Shown: positions 8,064 to 16,927 of the stretch, one piece after another
How positions within the stretch are numbered: position 1 is the stretch's first letter
Layout: every line of letters starts with the position of its first letter
Assembly: GCA_902776955.1 (NCBI GenBank)
Contig: CACYSG010000018.1
Location: forward strand, 45,596 to 109,595
Source of the DNA: an uncultured Bacteroidales bacterium
GTDB lineage: Bacteria > Bacteroidota > Bacteroidia > Bacteroidales > Muribaculaceae
Reading direction: 5' to 3'
Length of the DNA stretch: 64,000 nt
Notes under the pieces: model-generated
Databases searched by the model: none
Told to the model about the DNA's origin: nothing
What the model saw: only the letters and a program-made list of their open reading frames with translations
Program-made: the position numbers and the translations under genes

Positions 8064-9971
8064 GTGAAGATACTTTCGATTAACGACCTAAACAGTCTAA
8101 GGAAGCGCGCGCAACAAGCTCTGGCTTTGCGCGTAGATGATGCTGACAATACGTCAGATCAGTGCTGTGGGCTCGCTACCGGAGCCGACCACTTGCAGCT
8201 CTTGTGCTGCGGTGGTACCGGATGCAAGGCATCTTACAGCCACAAAATCGTAGATAACCTCAAGGCCGCTCTCGAGGAGAATGGCATCGCCGACAAGGTG
8301 GAAGTCATTACCACGGGTTGCTTCGGTTTCTGTGAGAAGGGTCCCATCGTCAAGGTTATCCCTGACAACACCTTCTATACACAGGTTAAGCCCGAGGATG
8401 CTGCCGAAATCGTCAAGGAGCACGTCATCGGCGGTCGTCGCGTGGAGCGTCTGCTTTATGTTGACCCCAAGACCAACAAGACGGTAAGCGACAGCAAGCA
8501 CATGGACTTCTACCGCAAGCAGATGCGTATCGCGCTGCGTAACTGCGGTCTGATTGATCCCGAGAACATCGAGGAGTACATCGCACGCGACGGTTATCAG
8601 GGCATCGCCAACGCTTTGCTCAACCAGACCCCCGAAGAGGTGATCGACATCATCAAGGCATCGGGTCTGCGTGGCCGTGGTGGCGCTGGCTTCCCCACAG
8701 GTATGAAGTGGGGCTTTGCTCGTGGCTATGATGCCGACGAGAAGTATGTGGTCTGCAATGCCGACGAGGGCGACCCCGGTGCATTCATGGACCGCTCTAT
8801 CATGGAGGGTGACCCCAACTCGGTAATCGAGGCAATGACCGTCTGCGGTTACTGCATCAATGCCCACAAGGGTCTTATCTATATCCGCGCCGAGTATCCT
8901 CTTGCCGTACACCGCCTCAAGATCGCTATCCAGCAGGCTCGCGAGTATGGCTTCCTGGGCAAGAATATCCTGGGCACCGACTTCAGCTTCGATATCGAAA
9001 TCCGCTACGGTGCTGGTGCATTCGTCTGCGGTGAGGAGACCGCACTTATCCACTCGATGGAAGGCAAGCGTGGTGAGCCCACCTTGAAGCCTCCCTTCCC
9101 CGCCGAGGCTGGTTACAACATGAAGCCCACCAACGTGAACAACGTCGAGACCCTCGCCAACGTGCCCATTATCCTGACCAAGGGCGCAGACTGGTTCGCT
9201 TCGATCGGTACCGAGAAGAGCAAGGGCACCAAGGTGTTCGCTCTGGCTGGTAAGATCAACAATGTGGGCCTGATCGAGGTTCCCATGGGTACCACCCTGC
9301 GTGAGATCATTTACGACATCGGTGGTGGCGTGAAGAACGGCAAGGAGTTTAAGGCTGTACAGACCGGTGGCCCCTCGGGTGGCTGCTTGACGCAGAAGCA
9401 CCTCGACACCCCCATCGACTACGAGCACCTCGCTGCTTCGGGCTCGATGATGGGTTCTGGCGGTATGATCGTCATGGACGAGGACGACTGTATGGTCAGC
9501 GTGGCCAAGTTCTACCTCGAGTTCACCTGCGACGAGAGCTGCGGTAAGTGCACACCCTGCCGCATCGGTAACAAGCGTATGCTTGAGATCCTTACCCGCA
9601 TCACCGAGGGCAAGGGAACGATGGAAGACCTCGAGCGCCTCAAAGAGCTCGGCGAGATCATCAAGGATACCGCCCTCTGCGGTCTGGGTCAGACCTCTCC
9701 CAATCCTGTGTTATCGACGATTAACAACTTCTGGGACGAGTATGTGGAGCACGTGAAACAGCACGTCTGCCGCGCTAAGCAGTGTAAGGCCCTCGTGACC
9801 TACAGCATCGAGGCCTCCAAGTGTAAGGGTTGCGGTGCCTGCGCCCGCAAGTGCCCCTCCAACGCCATCATGGGCGACATGCGCAAGCCTCACATTATTA
9901 ACCCCTTCGAGTGCATTCGCTGCGGTGTCTGCAAGTCTACTTGCCGCTTCGACGCCATCTCAATCTATTAA
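8064..9971 (+). CDS. hydB: Electron-bifurcating [FeFe] hydrogenase subunit beta (NuoF-like, HydB)
   Basis: This 635-residue flavoprotein would bind FMN, NAD(H) and several Fe-S clusters and link NADH to the hydrogenase subunit. Domains in order are: a thioredoxin-like [2Fe-2S] domain at about 43-125 (Cys49, 54, 86, 90), the NuoF core at about 195-480 with GRGGAGFPTG and YGAGAFVCGEETAL, a [4Fe-4S] site ESCGKCTPCR at 491-500 with Cys539, and a C-terminal 2[4Fe-4S] ferredoxin domain at about 585-628. This order is the hallmark of HydB in trimeric bifurcating hydrogenases. hydA follows after 14 bases and hydC after that, so the three should form one operon. Confidence 0.93.
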   Translation: MKILSINDLNSLRKRAQQALALRVDDADNTSDQCCGLATGADHLQLLCCGGTGCKASYSHKIVDNLKAALEENGIADKVEVITTGCFGFCEKGPIVKVIPDNTFYTQVKPEDAAEIVKEHVIGGRRVERLLYVDPKTNKTVSDSKHMDFYRKQMRIALRNCGLIDPENIEEYIARDGYQGIANALLNQTPEEVIDIIKASGLRGRGGAGFPTGMKWGFARGYDADEKYVVCNADEGDPGAFMDRSIMEGDPNSVIEAMTVCGYCINAHKGLIYIRAEYPLAVHRLKIAIQQAREYGFLGKNILGTDFSFDIEIRYGAGAFVCGEETALIHSMEGKRGEPTLKPPFPAEAGYNMKPTNVNNVETLANVPIILTKGADWFASIGTEKSKGTKVFALAGKINNVGLIEVPMGTTLREIIYDIGGGVKNGKEFKAVQTGGPSGGCLTQKHLDTPIDYEHLAASGSMMGSGGMIVMDEDDCMVSVAKFYLEFTCDESCGKCTPCRIGNKRMLEILTRITEGKGTMEDLERLKELGEIIKDTALCGLGQTSPNPVLSTINNFWDEYVEHVKQHVCRAKQCKALVTYSIEASKCKGCGACARKCPSNAIMGDMRKPHIINPFECIRCGVCKSTCRFDAISIY

Positions 9972-9985
9972 ATTTCGATAGCATC

Positions 9986-11755
9986 ATGGAAGAAAAAAAT
10001 ATGATCACTCTGACAATTGATAAACACGAGGTTACCGTTCCCGCAGGTACCATGCTGCTCGACGCCGCCAAGACGGTAGGTATCAGCATTCCCACCCTGT
10101 GCCACATCGACCTGGAGGGCACTTGTGTACAGAACATGCCCGCCTCGTGCCGCATTTGTGTTGTGGAGATTGAAGGCCGTCGCAACCTGGCCCCCGCTTG
10201 CGCTACTCGCGTGACCCCCGGTATGGTGGTTCACACCAACAGTGGCCGCGTCATCCGCGCACGCAAGACGGTTGCCGAGCTCATGCTTAGCGACCATCCC
10301 AACGATTGCTTGACCTGCCCCAAGTGCAGTGACTGTGAGCTCCAGCGCCTGGTTATGCGCTTCAACATCCGTCAGATGCCCTATAACGGTGGCGAGCAGA
10401 GCGAGCGCAAGCAAGAGCTCACGCCCGCTATCTCACGCAACATGGAGAAGTGCGTTTACTGCCGCCGTTGCGAGAGCGTCTGCAACAACGTCCAGTCTGT
10501 CGGCGTTTTGAGCGCTATCCGCCGTGGTTTCAACACCACCATCGCGCCCACCTTCGACAAGATGTTCACCGACACCAACTGTACCTATTGCGGTCAGTGC
10601 GTCGCTGTATGTCCCACCGGAGCTCTCACCGAGCATGACTATACCAACCAGCTCATGGACGACCTCACCAACCCCGACAAGGTGGTTGTCGCTCAGCCCG
10701 CTCCCGCCGTACGTTTCGCTCTCGGCGAGGAATTCGGCATGCCCGCTGGCACCATCGTCACCGGCAAGCTCGCTACCGCTTTGCGCGACCTGGGATTTGA
10801 CTACGCGTTCGACACCGACTTCGCTGCCGACCTCACCATCATGGAGGAGGGCACCGAGATCCTGCAACGCCTCAACAAGTTCCTCGCTGGCGATAAGGAT
10901 GTGAAGTTGCCGATCATGACTTCGTGCTGCCCCGCTTGGGTGAACTTCTATGAGCACGAGTTCCCCGATCTGCTCGACTATCCCTCGACCGCTAAGTCGC
11001 CCGCACAGATGTTTGGCGCTGTCGCCAAGACCTACTGGGCCGAGAAGATGGGTATCCCCCGCGAGAAACTCGTCGTCGTTTCAATCATGCCTTGCTTGGC
11101 CAAGAAGTATGAGGCCGGCCGTGAGGAGTTCAAGGTGGACGGCAATCCCGACGTGGATTACAGCATCTCCACCCGCGAGCTGGGTCGCCTGATCAAGCGC
11201 GCCAACATCGACTTCACCAACCTGCCCGACAGCGACTTCGACTCGCCCCTCGGCGAATCGACAGGTGCTGGTGCCATCTTCGGTATCACCGGCGGTGTGA
11301 TGGAGGCTGCTCTGCGTACCGTCTATGAGGAATTTACCGGCAAGACCCTGCCGCACCTCGAGTTCAACGACGTGCGCGGCTTTGAGGGCATCAAGGAGGC
11401 TACCATCGACCTCAACGGCTTTGAGCTTAAGGTCTGCGTCGCTCACACCCTGAGCAACGCCCGCAAGGTGATGAACGCCCTGCGTGCCGGCAAGCTCAAC
11501 TACCACGTGGTTGAGGTGATGGCATGTCCCGGCGGTTGCATCGGTGGTGCTGGTCAGCCCTACCACCACGGCAACATCGAGATTCTCAAGGCACGTGCCG
11601 CTGCCGTTTATCGTGAAGACGAGGGCAAGAAGCTGCGCAAGAGCCACGAGAACCCCGACATCCAGAAGCTGTACAAGGAATTCCTGGGTGAACCCTGTGG
11701 CGAGAAGTCGCATCACCTGCTTCACACGCACTACTTTGATAAGAGCATTCATTAA
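9986..11755 (+). CDS. hydA: Electron-bifurcating [FeFe] hydrogenase catalytic subunit (HydA)
   Basis: This 589-residue catalytic subunit evolves or consumes H2 at the H-cluster. It has a plant-type [2Fe-2S] domain (Cys39, 55, 58, 72), a His-Cys3 cluster (His104, Cys108, 111, 117), 2[4Fe-4S] at about 156-210, and the H-domain with all three signatures: TSCCPAW (312-318), MPCLAKKYE (368-376) and ACPGGCIGG (513-521). H-cluster cysteines are 314, 370, 514 and 518. The start is set at 9986, just after hydB. An upstream in-frame start at 9911 would overlap the hydB ferredoxin region and add a tail that matches nothing. ATG at 10001 is the alternative. Confidence 0.95.
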   Translation: MEEKNMITLTIDKHEVTVPAGTMLLDAAKTVGISIPTLCHIDLEGTCVQNMPASCRICVVEIEGRRNLAPACATRVTPGMVVHTNSGRVIRARKTVAELMLSDHPNDCLTCPKCSDCELQRLVMRFNIRQMPYNGGEQSERKQELTPAISRNMEKCVYCRRCESVCNNVQSVGVLSAIRRGFNTTIAPTFDKMFTDTNCTYCGQCVAVCPTGALTEHDYTNQLMDDLTNPDKVVVAQPAPAVRFALGEEFGMPAGTIVTGKLATALRDLGFDYAFDTDFAADLTIMEEGTEILQRLNKFLAGDKDVKLPIMTSCCPAWVNFYEHEFPDLLDYPSTAKSPAQMFGAVAKTYWAEKMGIPREKLVVVSIMPCLAKKYEAGREEFKVDGNPDVDYSISTRELGRLIKRANIDFTNLPDSDFDSPLGESTGAGAIFGITGGVMEAALRTVYEEFTGKTLPHLEFNDVRGFEGIKEATIDLNGFELKVCVAHTLSNARKVMNALRAGKLNYHVVEVMACPGGCIGGAGQPYHHGNIEILKARAAAVYREDEGKKLRKSHENPDIQKLYKEFLGEPCGEKSHHLLHTHYFDKSIH

Positions 11756-11778
11756 TCGACTTAAACTACAATAACGAT

Positions 11779-12273
11779 ATGAAGAAGAAAGAAGAAATCA
11801 AACTGGCGTGTACCGTAGTTCAACAGGTTGAGGAAATCTGTGACAAGCACGGAAATAAGCCCGGTGAATTGATTAACGTACTGCACGAGTGCCAGGCTTT
11901 GCACGGATATCTCCCCGAGGAGATGCAGCGCATCATCGCACGCAAGCTGGGCATCCCCGCTTCCAAGGTTTATGGCGTGGTGACGTTCTACTCGTTCTTC
12001 ACCATGACCCCCAAGGGCAAGCACCCGATTTCGGTCTGCCTGGGTACCGCTTGCTACGTGCGCGGTTCCGAGCGTCTGCTTGAGGAAATCAAGCGCATCC
12101 TCAACATCGAGGTGGGTGAGACGACCCCCGACGGTAAGTTCTCACTCGACTGCCTGCGCTGTGTCGGCGCTTGCGGTCTCGCACCCGTGGTGATGATCGG
12201 TGAGCATGTATATGGCCGCCTTGAAATCAAGGACGTGCGCAAGATCCTCGACGACGTCGCCGCACAGGATTAA
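11779..12273 (+). CDS. hydC: Electron-bifurcating hydrogenase gamma subunit (NuoE-like, HydC)
   Basis: This 164-residue protein has the NuoE fold: an N-terminal helical domain (LINVLHECQALHGYLP, then KVYGVVTFYSFF) and a thioredoxin-like [2Fe-2S] domain with cysteines in C-LGTA-C and C-VGA-C. It would relay electrons between HydB and HydA. It lies 23 bases after hydA and is followed by a strong terminator at 12297, so it ends the operon. Confidence 0.93.
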   Translation: MKKKEEIKLACTVVQQVEEICDKHGNKPGELINVLHECQALHGYLPEEMQRIIARKLGIPASKVYGVVTFYSFFTMTPKGKHPISVCLGTACYVRGSERLLEEIKRILNIEVGETTPDGKFSLDCLRCVGACGLAPVVMIGEHVYGRLEIKDVRKILDDVAAQD

Positions 12274-12296
12274 GCCATTCCCTAACAAACTATGAT

Positions 12297-12340
12297 AAAG
12301 CAGGATGCCCCACTAGTTGAGGCATCCTGCTTTAAGTTTT
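12297..12340 (+). terminator. Intrinsic terminator after hydBAC
   Basis: AAAGCAGGATGCC (12297-12309) pairs perfectly with GGCATCCTGCTTT (12321-12333), 13 bp with an 11-base loop, followed by AAGTTTT. Confidence 0.9.
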
Positions 12341-12403
12341 GTAGAAAACAGAAATTTATCTATTACTGTCAGTTAAAACGCATCAGTGGAAAATCCGCAA
12401 GAT

Positions 12404-12427
12404 GTAGGGCCTCACCTTGGCGTGGCC
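12404..12427. repeat. 24-bp hairpin repeat (module C), copy 1
   Basis: GTAGGGCCTCACCTTGGCGT followed by GGCC. The same unit, with CGCC in place of CACC, occurs at 36853 and 53675. GGCC-T-CGCC folds on GGCG-T-GGCC around a TT turn. Confidence 0.75.
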
Positions 12428-12433
12428 GTCCCT

Positions 12434-12550
12434 CCGTAATCCCCGTAATCCCCGTTATCTCCGTTATCTCCGTTATCTCCGTTATTTCCGTTATTTCCGT
12501 TATTTCCGTTATTTCCGTTATTTCCGTTATTTCCGTTATTTCCGTTATCT
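12434..12550. repeat. 9-bp tandem array, 13 units
   Basis: Two CCGTAATCC units, three CCGTTATCT, seven CCGTTATTT and one CCGTTATCT run without interruption. Because the period is three codons, open frames cross the array on both strands (Ile-Ser-Val on plus, Asn-Gly-Asn on minus), but these are artefacts of the period. Shorter arrays of the same unit occur at 23558 and 60577. Confidence 0.95.
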
Positions 12551-12696
12551 CCGTCCCCTGTAGCCCCCGTCCCCCCGCAACCTAGAGCAGCGAGTAGGGC
12601 CACAGGTAAGCCCATTAGGCCTATATGATTTTCAAATGATTATCAATCAACTTATTACAACAGGAAATGAAAACTTTCCCTGGACACTAACGAAAT

Positions 12697-12765
12697 TTAT
12701 CTCTTCTTCTTGATGATGTCCAGCAGGTAGAGGATGGGGGTGTTGTCATCAAAGTTGTAACTCAT
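12697..12765 (-). CDS. Possible 22-residue small protein or gene remnant
   Basis: ATG at 12765 opens a 22-residue frame beginning MSYNFDDNTPILYLL and ending in basic IIKKKR before TAA. The codons (GAC, CTG, CTC, ATC, AAG) match local coding usage and the composition looks protein-like, unlike the flanks. No TAnnTTTG box was found upstream on the minus strand. It may be a real microprotein, the start of a degraded gene, or chance. It sits between the hydBAC terminator and the mosaic hydrogenase promoter. No function is assigned. Confidence 0.2.
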   Translation of the reverse strand: MSYNFDDNTPILYLLDIIKKKR

Positions 12766-12802
12766 TTTTTAGTTCACTAATTCAATTATTCTTGATACCT
12801 TT

Positions 12803-12834
12803 TTTGTGGGATTGGAAGAAAAACTGTAATTTTG
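12803..12834 (+). promoter_or_regulatory. Promoter of the mosaic [FeFe] hydrogenase gene
   Basis: A -33 TTTG (12803-12806) and -7 TAATTTTG (12827-12834) are separated by 20 bases. The gene starts about 66 bases downstream, so it is expressed independently of hydBAC. Confidence 0.7.
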
Positions 12835-12900
12835 TAAGTGAAATTGGATAGATATCCACATCAATCAAAATTCCTTAAATTATTAACCAATTAATTGTCA

Positions 12901-14706
12901 ATGGATTCTCAACTCAACGAAACGCCGAACAAGGCGAATGGCGAAGTGCAATCAGGTAATGCCTCGGAGGCATACGGTCTGATTGGTAACCAACATGTCC
13001 AGGTCCTGTGCTGCTGTGGCTCATCTTGCTATGAGTCGGGCAGCTTGAAAATCATTGACAATTTTATCCGTGTTATCGCCAGCTATGGCCTGGGCAGTCG
13101 TGTGGATGTCGTGGCAACGGGTTGCTTTGGCTTCTGTGCCAAGGGGCCTATCGTCAGGATAATGCCCGACAACACGACCTACGTCCATGTGCGCCCCGAG
13201 GATGTGGAGGATATCGTCAAGACGCACATCATCGATGGACGTCTGCTCGAGCGACTGCAGTATGTGGACTTCACGGCACATCAGTTGATGGACGACGCCA
13301 AGCACTGGAGCTCACACCCCAAGCAGCTGTCGATGGACGCGATGTTGCACGACTACATCTACGAGATTGGCGGCAAGAGGTTCTTGTCGGTGATGTCCTA
13401 CAAGATTGAGGCTGACAAGTGCAAGGGATGTGGCGCTTGCAAGCGCAACTGTCCCAGCCATGCCATTGTGGGCGATTTGCGTCACCCTCATGTGGTCAAT
13501 CCTTACAAGTGCACCTGCTGCGGACATTGCACGACCAAGTGCAAGTTCGACGCCATCCATGGTCCCGTCGGCGCCCTCAGCGAGCGCAACTATGTTGAGG
13601 ACCTCCTGGTCGATGTCGCCGACCCCGACAAGATCGTTGTGGCCCAGACGGCGCCGGCTGTGCGCTATGCCCTGGGCGAGGAGTTCGGCATGCCGCCGGG
13701 AACCATCGTCACCGGCAAGATGATTTCGGCCCTGCGCAAGGTGGGCGTGGACTACGTGTTCGATACCGACTTCGGTGCCGACATCACGATTGTCGAAGAG
13801 GCTGCCGAGATTGTTGACCGAATCAGGAAATTCATGGCAGGGGACAAGACGGTGAGAATACCCATCACCACCTCGTGCTGCCCGGCATGGGTCAACTTCT
13901 TTGAGAACGATTATCCCGACCTGCGCGAGTATCCCTCAACCTGCAAGTCTCCGGCCCAGATGCTCGGTGCCGTCCTCAAGACCTATTGGGCACAGCGCAT
14001 GGGAATACCACGTGAAAAACTGGTGATGGTATCGGTGATGCCGTGCCTGTCCAAGAAATATGAGTGTGCCCGTGACGAGTTCATCACCGACGGCAACCCC
14101 GATGTGGATTACTCCATCACGACCATCGAGTTGGCCGAACTCATCAAGCGCATGAACATCGACTTCGAGCGTCTCGCCGACGGCCAGTTCGACTTCCCGC
14201 TGGGCGACTCTTCGGGTGCTGGCGCCATCTTCGGCACCACAGGCGGCGTCATGGAGGCTGCGTTACGCACGGTCTATGAGGAATTTACCGGAAAGACCCT
14301 GCAGCGCATCGAGTTTGATGAGGTGCGTGGACTCGACGGTATCCGTGAGGCGGTTATCGACCTTGACGGCTTTGAGTTGAGAGTATGCGTGGTCAACACC
14401 CTGGCCAATGCCCGCATTATCATGGACAAACTGCGTGCCGGCGAACTCAACTATCATGTCATCGAGGTGATGGCATGCCCGGGTGGCTGTATCGGCGGTA
14501 CTGGCCAGCCTTACCACCATGGCGACATCGAGGTCATCAAGGCCCGTCAGCGTGCCATCTACAGCGAGGACATCGGCAAGCGCCTGCGCAAGAGCCACGA
14601 GAACCCCGTCATCCAGCGCCTCTACCACGAGTTCCTCGGCGAACCGCTCCACGGCCGTGCCCACGACTTGCTTCACACCAAGTTCCGCGACAAGTCCATC
14701 CTTTAA
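12901..14706 (+). CDS. Mosaic [FeFe] hydrogenase: thioredoxin-like [2Fe-2S] + 2[4Fe-4S] + H-cluster domain
   Basis: This 601-residue protein carries a complete H-domain: TSCCPAW at 324-330, MPCLSKKYE at 380-388 and ACPGGCIGG at 525-533, with H-cluster cysteines 326, 382, 526 and 530. The N-terminus differs from HydA. It has a thioredoxin-like [2Fe-2S] domain at about 33-118 (Cys39, 43, 75, 79) and a ferredoxin domain at 168-218, both closely resembling the two ends of HydB. The plant-type [2Fe-2S] and His-Cys3 domains are absent, as is any FMN/NADH-binding part. It should therefore be a soluble hydrogenase using ferredoxin or a partner protein, or possibly a sensor. The start is ATG at 12901; the TTG six bases earlier is less likely. 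Confidence 0.9.
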   Translation: MDSQLNETPNKANGEVQSGNASEAYGLIGNQHVQVLCCCGSSCYESGSLKIIDNFIRVIASYGLGSRVDVVATGCFGFCAKGPIVRIMPDNTTYVHVRPEDVEDIVKTHIIDGRLLERLQYVDFTAHQLMDDAKHWSSHPKQLSMDAMLHDYIYEIGGKRFLSVMSYKIEADKCKGCGACKRNCPSHAIVGDLRHPHVVNPYKCTCCGHCTTKCKFDAIHGPVGALSERNYVEDLLVDVADPDKIVVAQTAPAVRYALGEEFGMPPGTIVTGKMISALRKVGVDYVFDTDFGADITIVEEAAEIVDRIRKFMAGDKTVRIPITTSCCPAWVNFFENDYPDLREYPSTCKSPAQMLGAVLKTYWAQRMGIPREKLVMVSVMPCLSKKYECARDEFITDGNPDVDYSITTIELAELIKRMNIDFERLADGQFDFPLGDSSGAGAIFGTTGGVMEAALRTVYEEFTGKTLQRIEFDEVRGLDGIREAVIDLDGFELRVCVVNTLANARIIMDKLRAGELNYHVIEVMACPGGCIGGTGQPYHHGDIEVIKARQRAIYSEDIGKRLRKSHENPVIQRLYHEFLGEPLHGRAHDLLHTKFRDKSIL

Positions 14707-14737
14707 CCCTAATAATAACATTTGATTGAAACTCAAA

Positions 14738-14760
14738 GGCGCCAGCTTTTTGCCAGCGCC
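14738..14760. terminator. Weak hairpin between the mosaic hydrogenase gene and hydF
   Basis: GGCGC pairs with GCGCC, with two mismatches and two further pairs inside around a TTTTT loop. It lies between the convergent ends of the two genes. The tail lacks a strong T-run, so its terminator role is uncertain. Confidence 0.35.
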
Positions 14761-14794
14761 CCTTCAAATCTTGTCCTGTATTGTCCGTCTCGTC

Positions 14795-14827
14795 CGTCGT
14801 GTCCCGTAGTACGAGCCTTTGGCTCGT
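14795..14827. repeat. CGTCGTGTCCCGT-flanked triloop hairpin, ACGAGCC version
   Basis: CGTCGTGTCCCGT precedes a perfect hairpin ACGAGCC-TTT-GGCTCGT. The same 13-base flank precedes a different hairpin (CCGCGGC-TCT-GCCGCGG) at 23518, 27060, 27131 and around 43160-43320. It lies about 30 bases beyond the hydF stop codon. Confidence 0.7.
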
Positions 14828-14859
14828 AACCGCCGTCCTCCCTGGCTCGCGGTCGCCGT

Positions 14860-16068
14860 TCACGGCAGCGACACCTTGCCCAGGATGCCCTTGACATGGG
14901 CAATCGTGATGCCGTAGTTGGTCATCGGCGTACCCTGGCGGCGGCATTGCAGCACGCGCGAGGCCATGAATCGGCTGTTGAACATGCATGCGCCGCAATG
15001 AATCACCAGGTCATAGCTCGTCACATCTTCGGGGAAATCTTTGCCAGCCACGATATCGATGGTCAGCCCTTCTCCCACGCGCTGTCGCAGCATGCGGGGT
15101 ATCTTCACCCTGCCGATGTCTTCCGACAGCGGCGCGTGTGTGCAGGCTTCGGCAATGAGCACTCGCGACCGCTCGGTAAGGCGGTCGATCGCCATAGCGC
15201 TCCTGACAAAGAAACGGATATCGCCCTTGTGGGCGGCCATCAGCACCGAGAACGAGGTGAGCAGGCTCCCGGCGGGCTTTTTCTTCTCCACGATATCAAA
15301 CACCTGTGAGTCGGTGATGATGAGTTTTGGCGGCTCACGCAGGGAGGCCAGGGTGCGGTCAATGTCCTCGGTAGTGGTGCACACGGCGGTGCAGCCTTTG
15401 TCCAGCAGGTCACGCAGGGTCTGCACCTGGGGGAGGATCAGGCGCCCCTTTGGCGCCTGCGGGTCCTGGGGCATGACCAGCATGACGAGGTCGCCTCGCT
15501 GGGCAAGATTCCCGGTCAACGACTGTTTCTCATCGTCAGGGACAAGCCCGAATAAGGCCTTCCTGAGTGATTCAAGTCCAGTGCCTTGCAACGCACTCAC
15601 CGGGACCACGTCACATCCCAATTTCTTGGCCATGTCGTCGAGCAGGGCAGGGGAGACGTTCTCCATCAAGTCGGTCTTATTCAACACGGCGACATAGGGC
15701 ACATCGGCCTGCTTGAGCAGTTTGGCCCAGGCGGCTTCGTCGTCGAGCGACGTGCCGTCGGTGACAATGATGGCGATATCGGTCTGCTTGATGACTTCAC
15801 GCGTGCGCTCGGTGCGCAGGTCGCCCACCTTGCCGCTGTCGTCAAAGCCTGCCGTGTCGATGAGCACGCAGGGGCCCAGCGGCAGTATTTCCATCGACTT
15901 CAGCACTGGGTCGGTCGTCGTCCCCGGTACATCACTCACAAGGGCCACCTGTTGCCCCGTCAGGGCGTTAATGAGCGACGACTTGCCTGCATTGCGCCGC
16001 CCGAACAGCGCAATATGCAACCGTTCACTCCTCGGCGCCCTGTTAAAAGCATTACCTTCTTCAGCCAT
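14860..16068 (-). CDS. hydF: [FeFe] hydrogenase maturation GTPase HydF
   Basis: This 402-residue scaffold protein carries the H-cluster precursor to apo-hydrogenase. The N-terminal GTPase domain has P-loop GRRNAGKS (23-30), DVPGTTTDP, DTAGFDD and NKTD. The C-terminal domain has the [4Fe-4S] ligands of HydF: C-T-H in EACTHAPL and HCGAC in VIHCGACMF. The length matches the family. Its start overlaps the stop of the upstream zeta-like kinase gene by 8 bases, which implies coupling in the leftward hydG operon. Confidence 0.95.
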   Translation of the reverse strand: MAEEGNAFNRAPRSERLHIALFGRRNAGKSSLINALTGQQVALVSDVPGTTTDPVLKSMEILPLGPCVLIDTAGFDDSGKVGDLRTERTREVIKQTDIAIIVTDGTSLDDEAAWAKLLKQADVPYVAVLNKTDLMENVSPALLDDMAKKLGCDVVPVSALQGTGLESLRKALFGLVPDDEKQSLTGNLAQRGDLVMLVMPQDPQAPKGRLILPQVQTLRDLLDKGCTAVCTTTEDIDRTLASLREPPKLIITDSQVFDIVEKKKPAGSLLTSFSVLMAAHKGDIRFFVRSAMAIDRLTERSRVLIAEACTHAPLSEDIGRVKIPRMLRQRVGEGLTIDIVAGKDFPEDVTSYDLVIHCGACMFNSRFMASRVLQCRRQGTPMTNYGITIAHVKGILGKVSLP

Positions 16069-16879
16069 TTGAATGATATGCTTTGGAATTGATGATTTCT
16101 TGAATGTCCACCTCTATGGGTGTGTATTCCACATCTCTAAGTTTAAGGCCGGGATTCTTTTCCAGCACTTCACGGGCTCTAACCCAAATGGGATTCCCCT
16201 CTCGGTCTTCCATCACAACCACCCCGTCATGCAATGCTTCTTCAATAATCATGTCGAGGACAGCCTGATTGCAACACTCAATAAAACGCTTGTTTTGTTC
16301 CGAAAGATAAGGAGCAGTACTATCCATAATGATTGAGTTATCAAATAAATGACAGGATTCACCCTTATTGCCTGTTGCCATCAGCACGTAGGCATTGCCT
16401 TCGTAATGGTAGATATCCCAATGATCTACAAGCGGTATGAAAATCTCTTTCAGATTTTTTAAACCGCGATAATACCTGCGTATGACAACATCGTCAGGAA
16501 CATGATGTCCTCCATTTTTAACGCGGTGGGCAATACGCTGAATGGCAAGCTGTGGTGAGGGTAGATAGAAGAACACCAACTCCACTTGATAGCCTCTGGC
16601 TTGTGCTTGAAGCACTAGATTGCGGTATGCGCGAGTCGATAGGGTGGTCTCAATGGCAAATGTCACATCTTGGTTAAGCAATTCTTGAATGCGTTCCAAC
16701 ATGAGCCGGCCAGCCTGAAAAGCAACACTTTGTGGGTCAAGTGGAGAGAGCCCATAGGCTATTTCATCAGCATTTACCCACTGCCGACATTCCAAAATTG
16801 AAGGCAGGAACCGTTTCGATGCCGTAGTTTTCCCGGCACCGTTACATCCAGCAATGATGTATAACCGTTTTCCTGCCAT
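16061..16879 (-). CDS. Zeta-toxin-like P-loop kinase, between hydG and hydF
   Basis: This 272-residue protein has the zeta toxin fold: Walker A GCNGAGKTT (11-19), VNADEIAYGLSP, and FAIETTLSTR followed by FFYLPSPQLAI with a lid region of Arg/His residues. Zeta-type enzymes phosphorylate UDP-activated sugars or other small molecules. Many chromosomal members are uncharacterised. About 70 extra residues follow the kinase core (from about 200), including VMEDREGNPIWVRAREVLE. This resembles the small proteins often encoded next to zeta-like kinases, so the partner may be fused here (inference). There is no separate antitoxin gene. It overlaps hydF and starts 48 bases after hydG. Confidence 0.8.
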   Translation of the reverse strand: MAGKRLYIIAGCNGAGKTTASKRFLPSILECRQWVNADEIAYGLSPLDPQSVAFQAGRLMLERIQELLNQDVTFAIETTLSTRAYRNLVLQAQARGYQVELVFFYLPSPQLAIQRIAHRVKNGGHHVPDDVVIRRYYRGLKNLKEIFIPLVDHWDIYHYEGNAYVLMATGNKGESCHLFDNSIIMDSTAPYLSEQNKRFIECCNQAVLDMIIEEALHDGVVVMEDREGNPIWVRAREVLEKNPGLKLRDVEYTPIEVDIQEIINSKAYHSNG

Positions 16880-16927
16880 CTAATGTTTATGACTCCGATT
16901 TCTGATGCCTTTCGTGTAATACGCCTA

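Noticed and set aside
12434-12550. CRISPR array
   Set aside because: 9-bp units in perfect tandem with no spacers.
12292-12615. Ile-Ser-Val and Asn-Gly-Asn repeat ORFs on both strands
   Set aside because: Created by the 9-bp tandem array, which keeps any frame open; no start or flanking coding signal.
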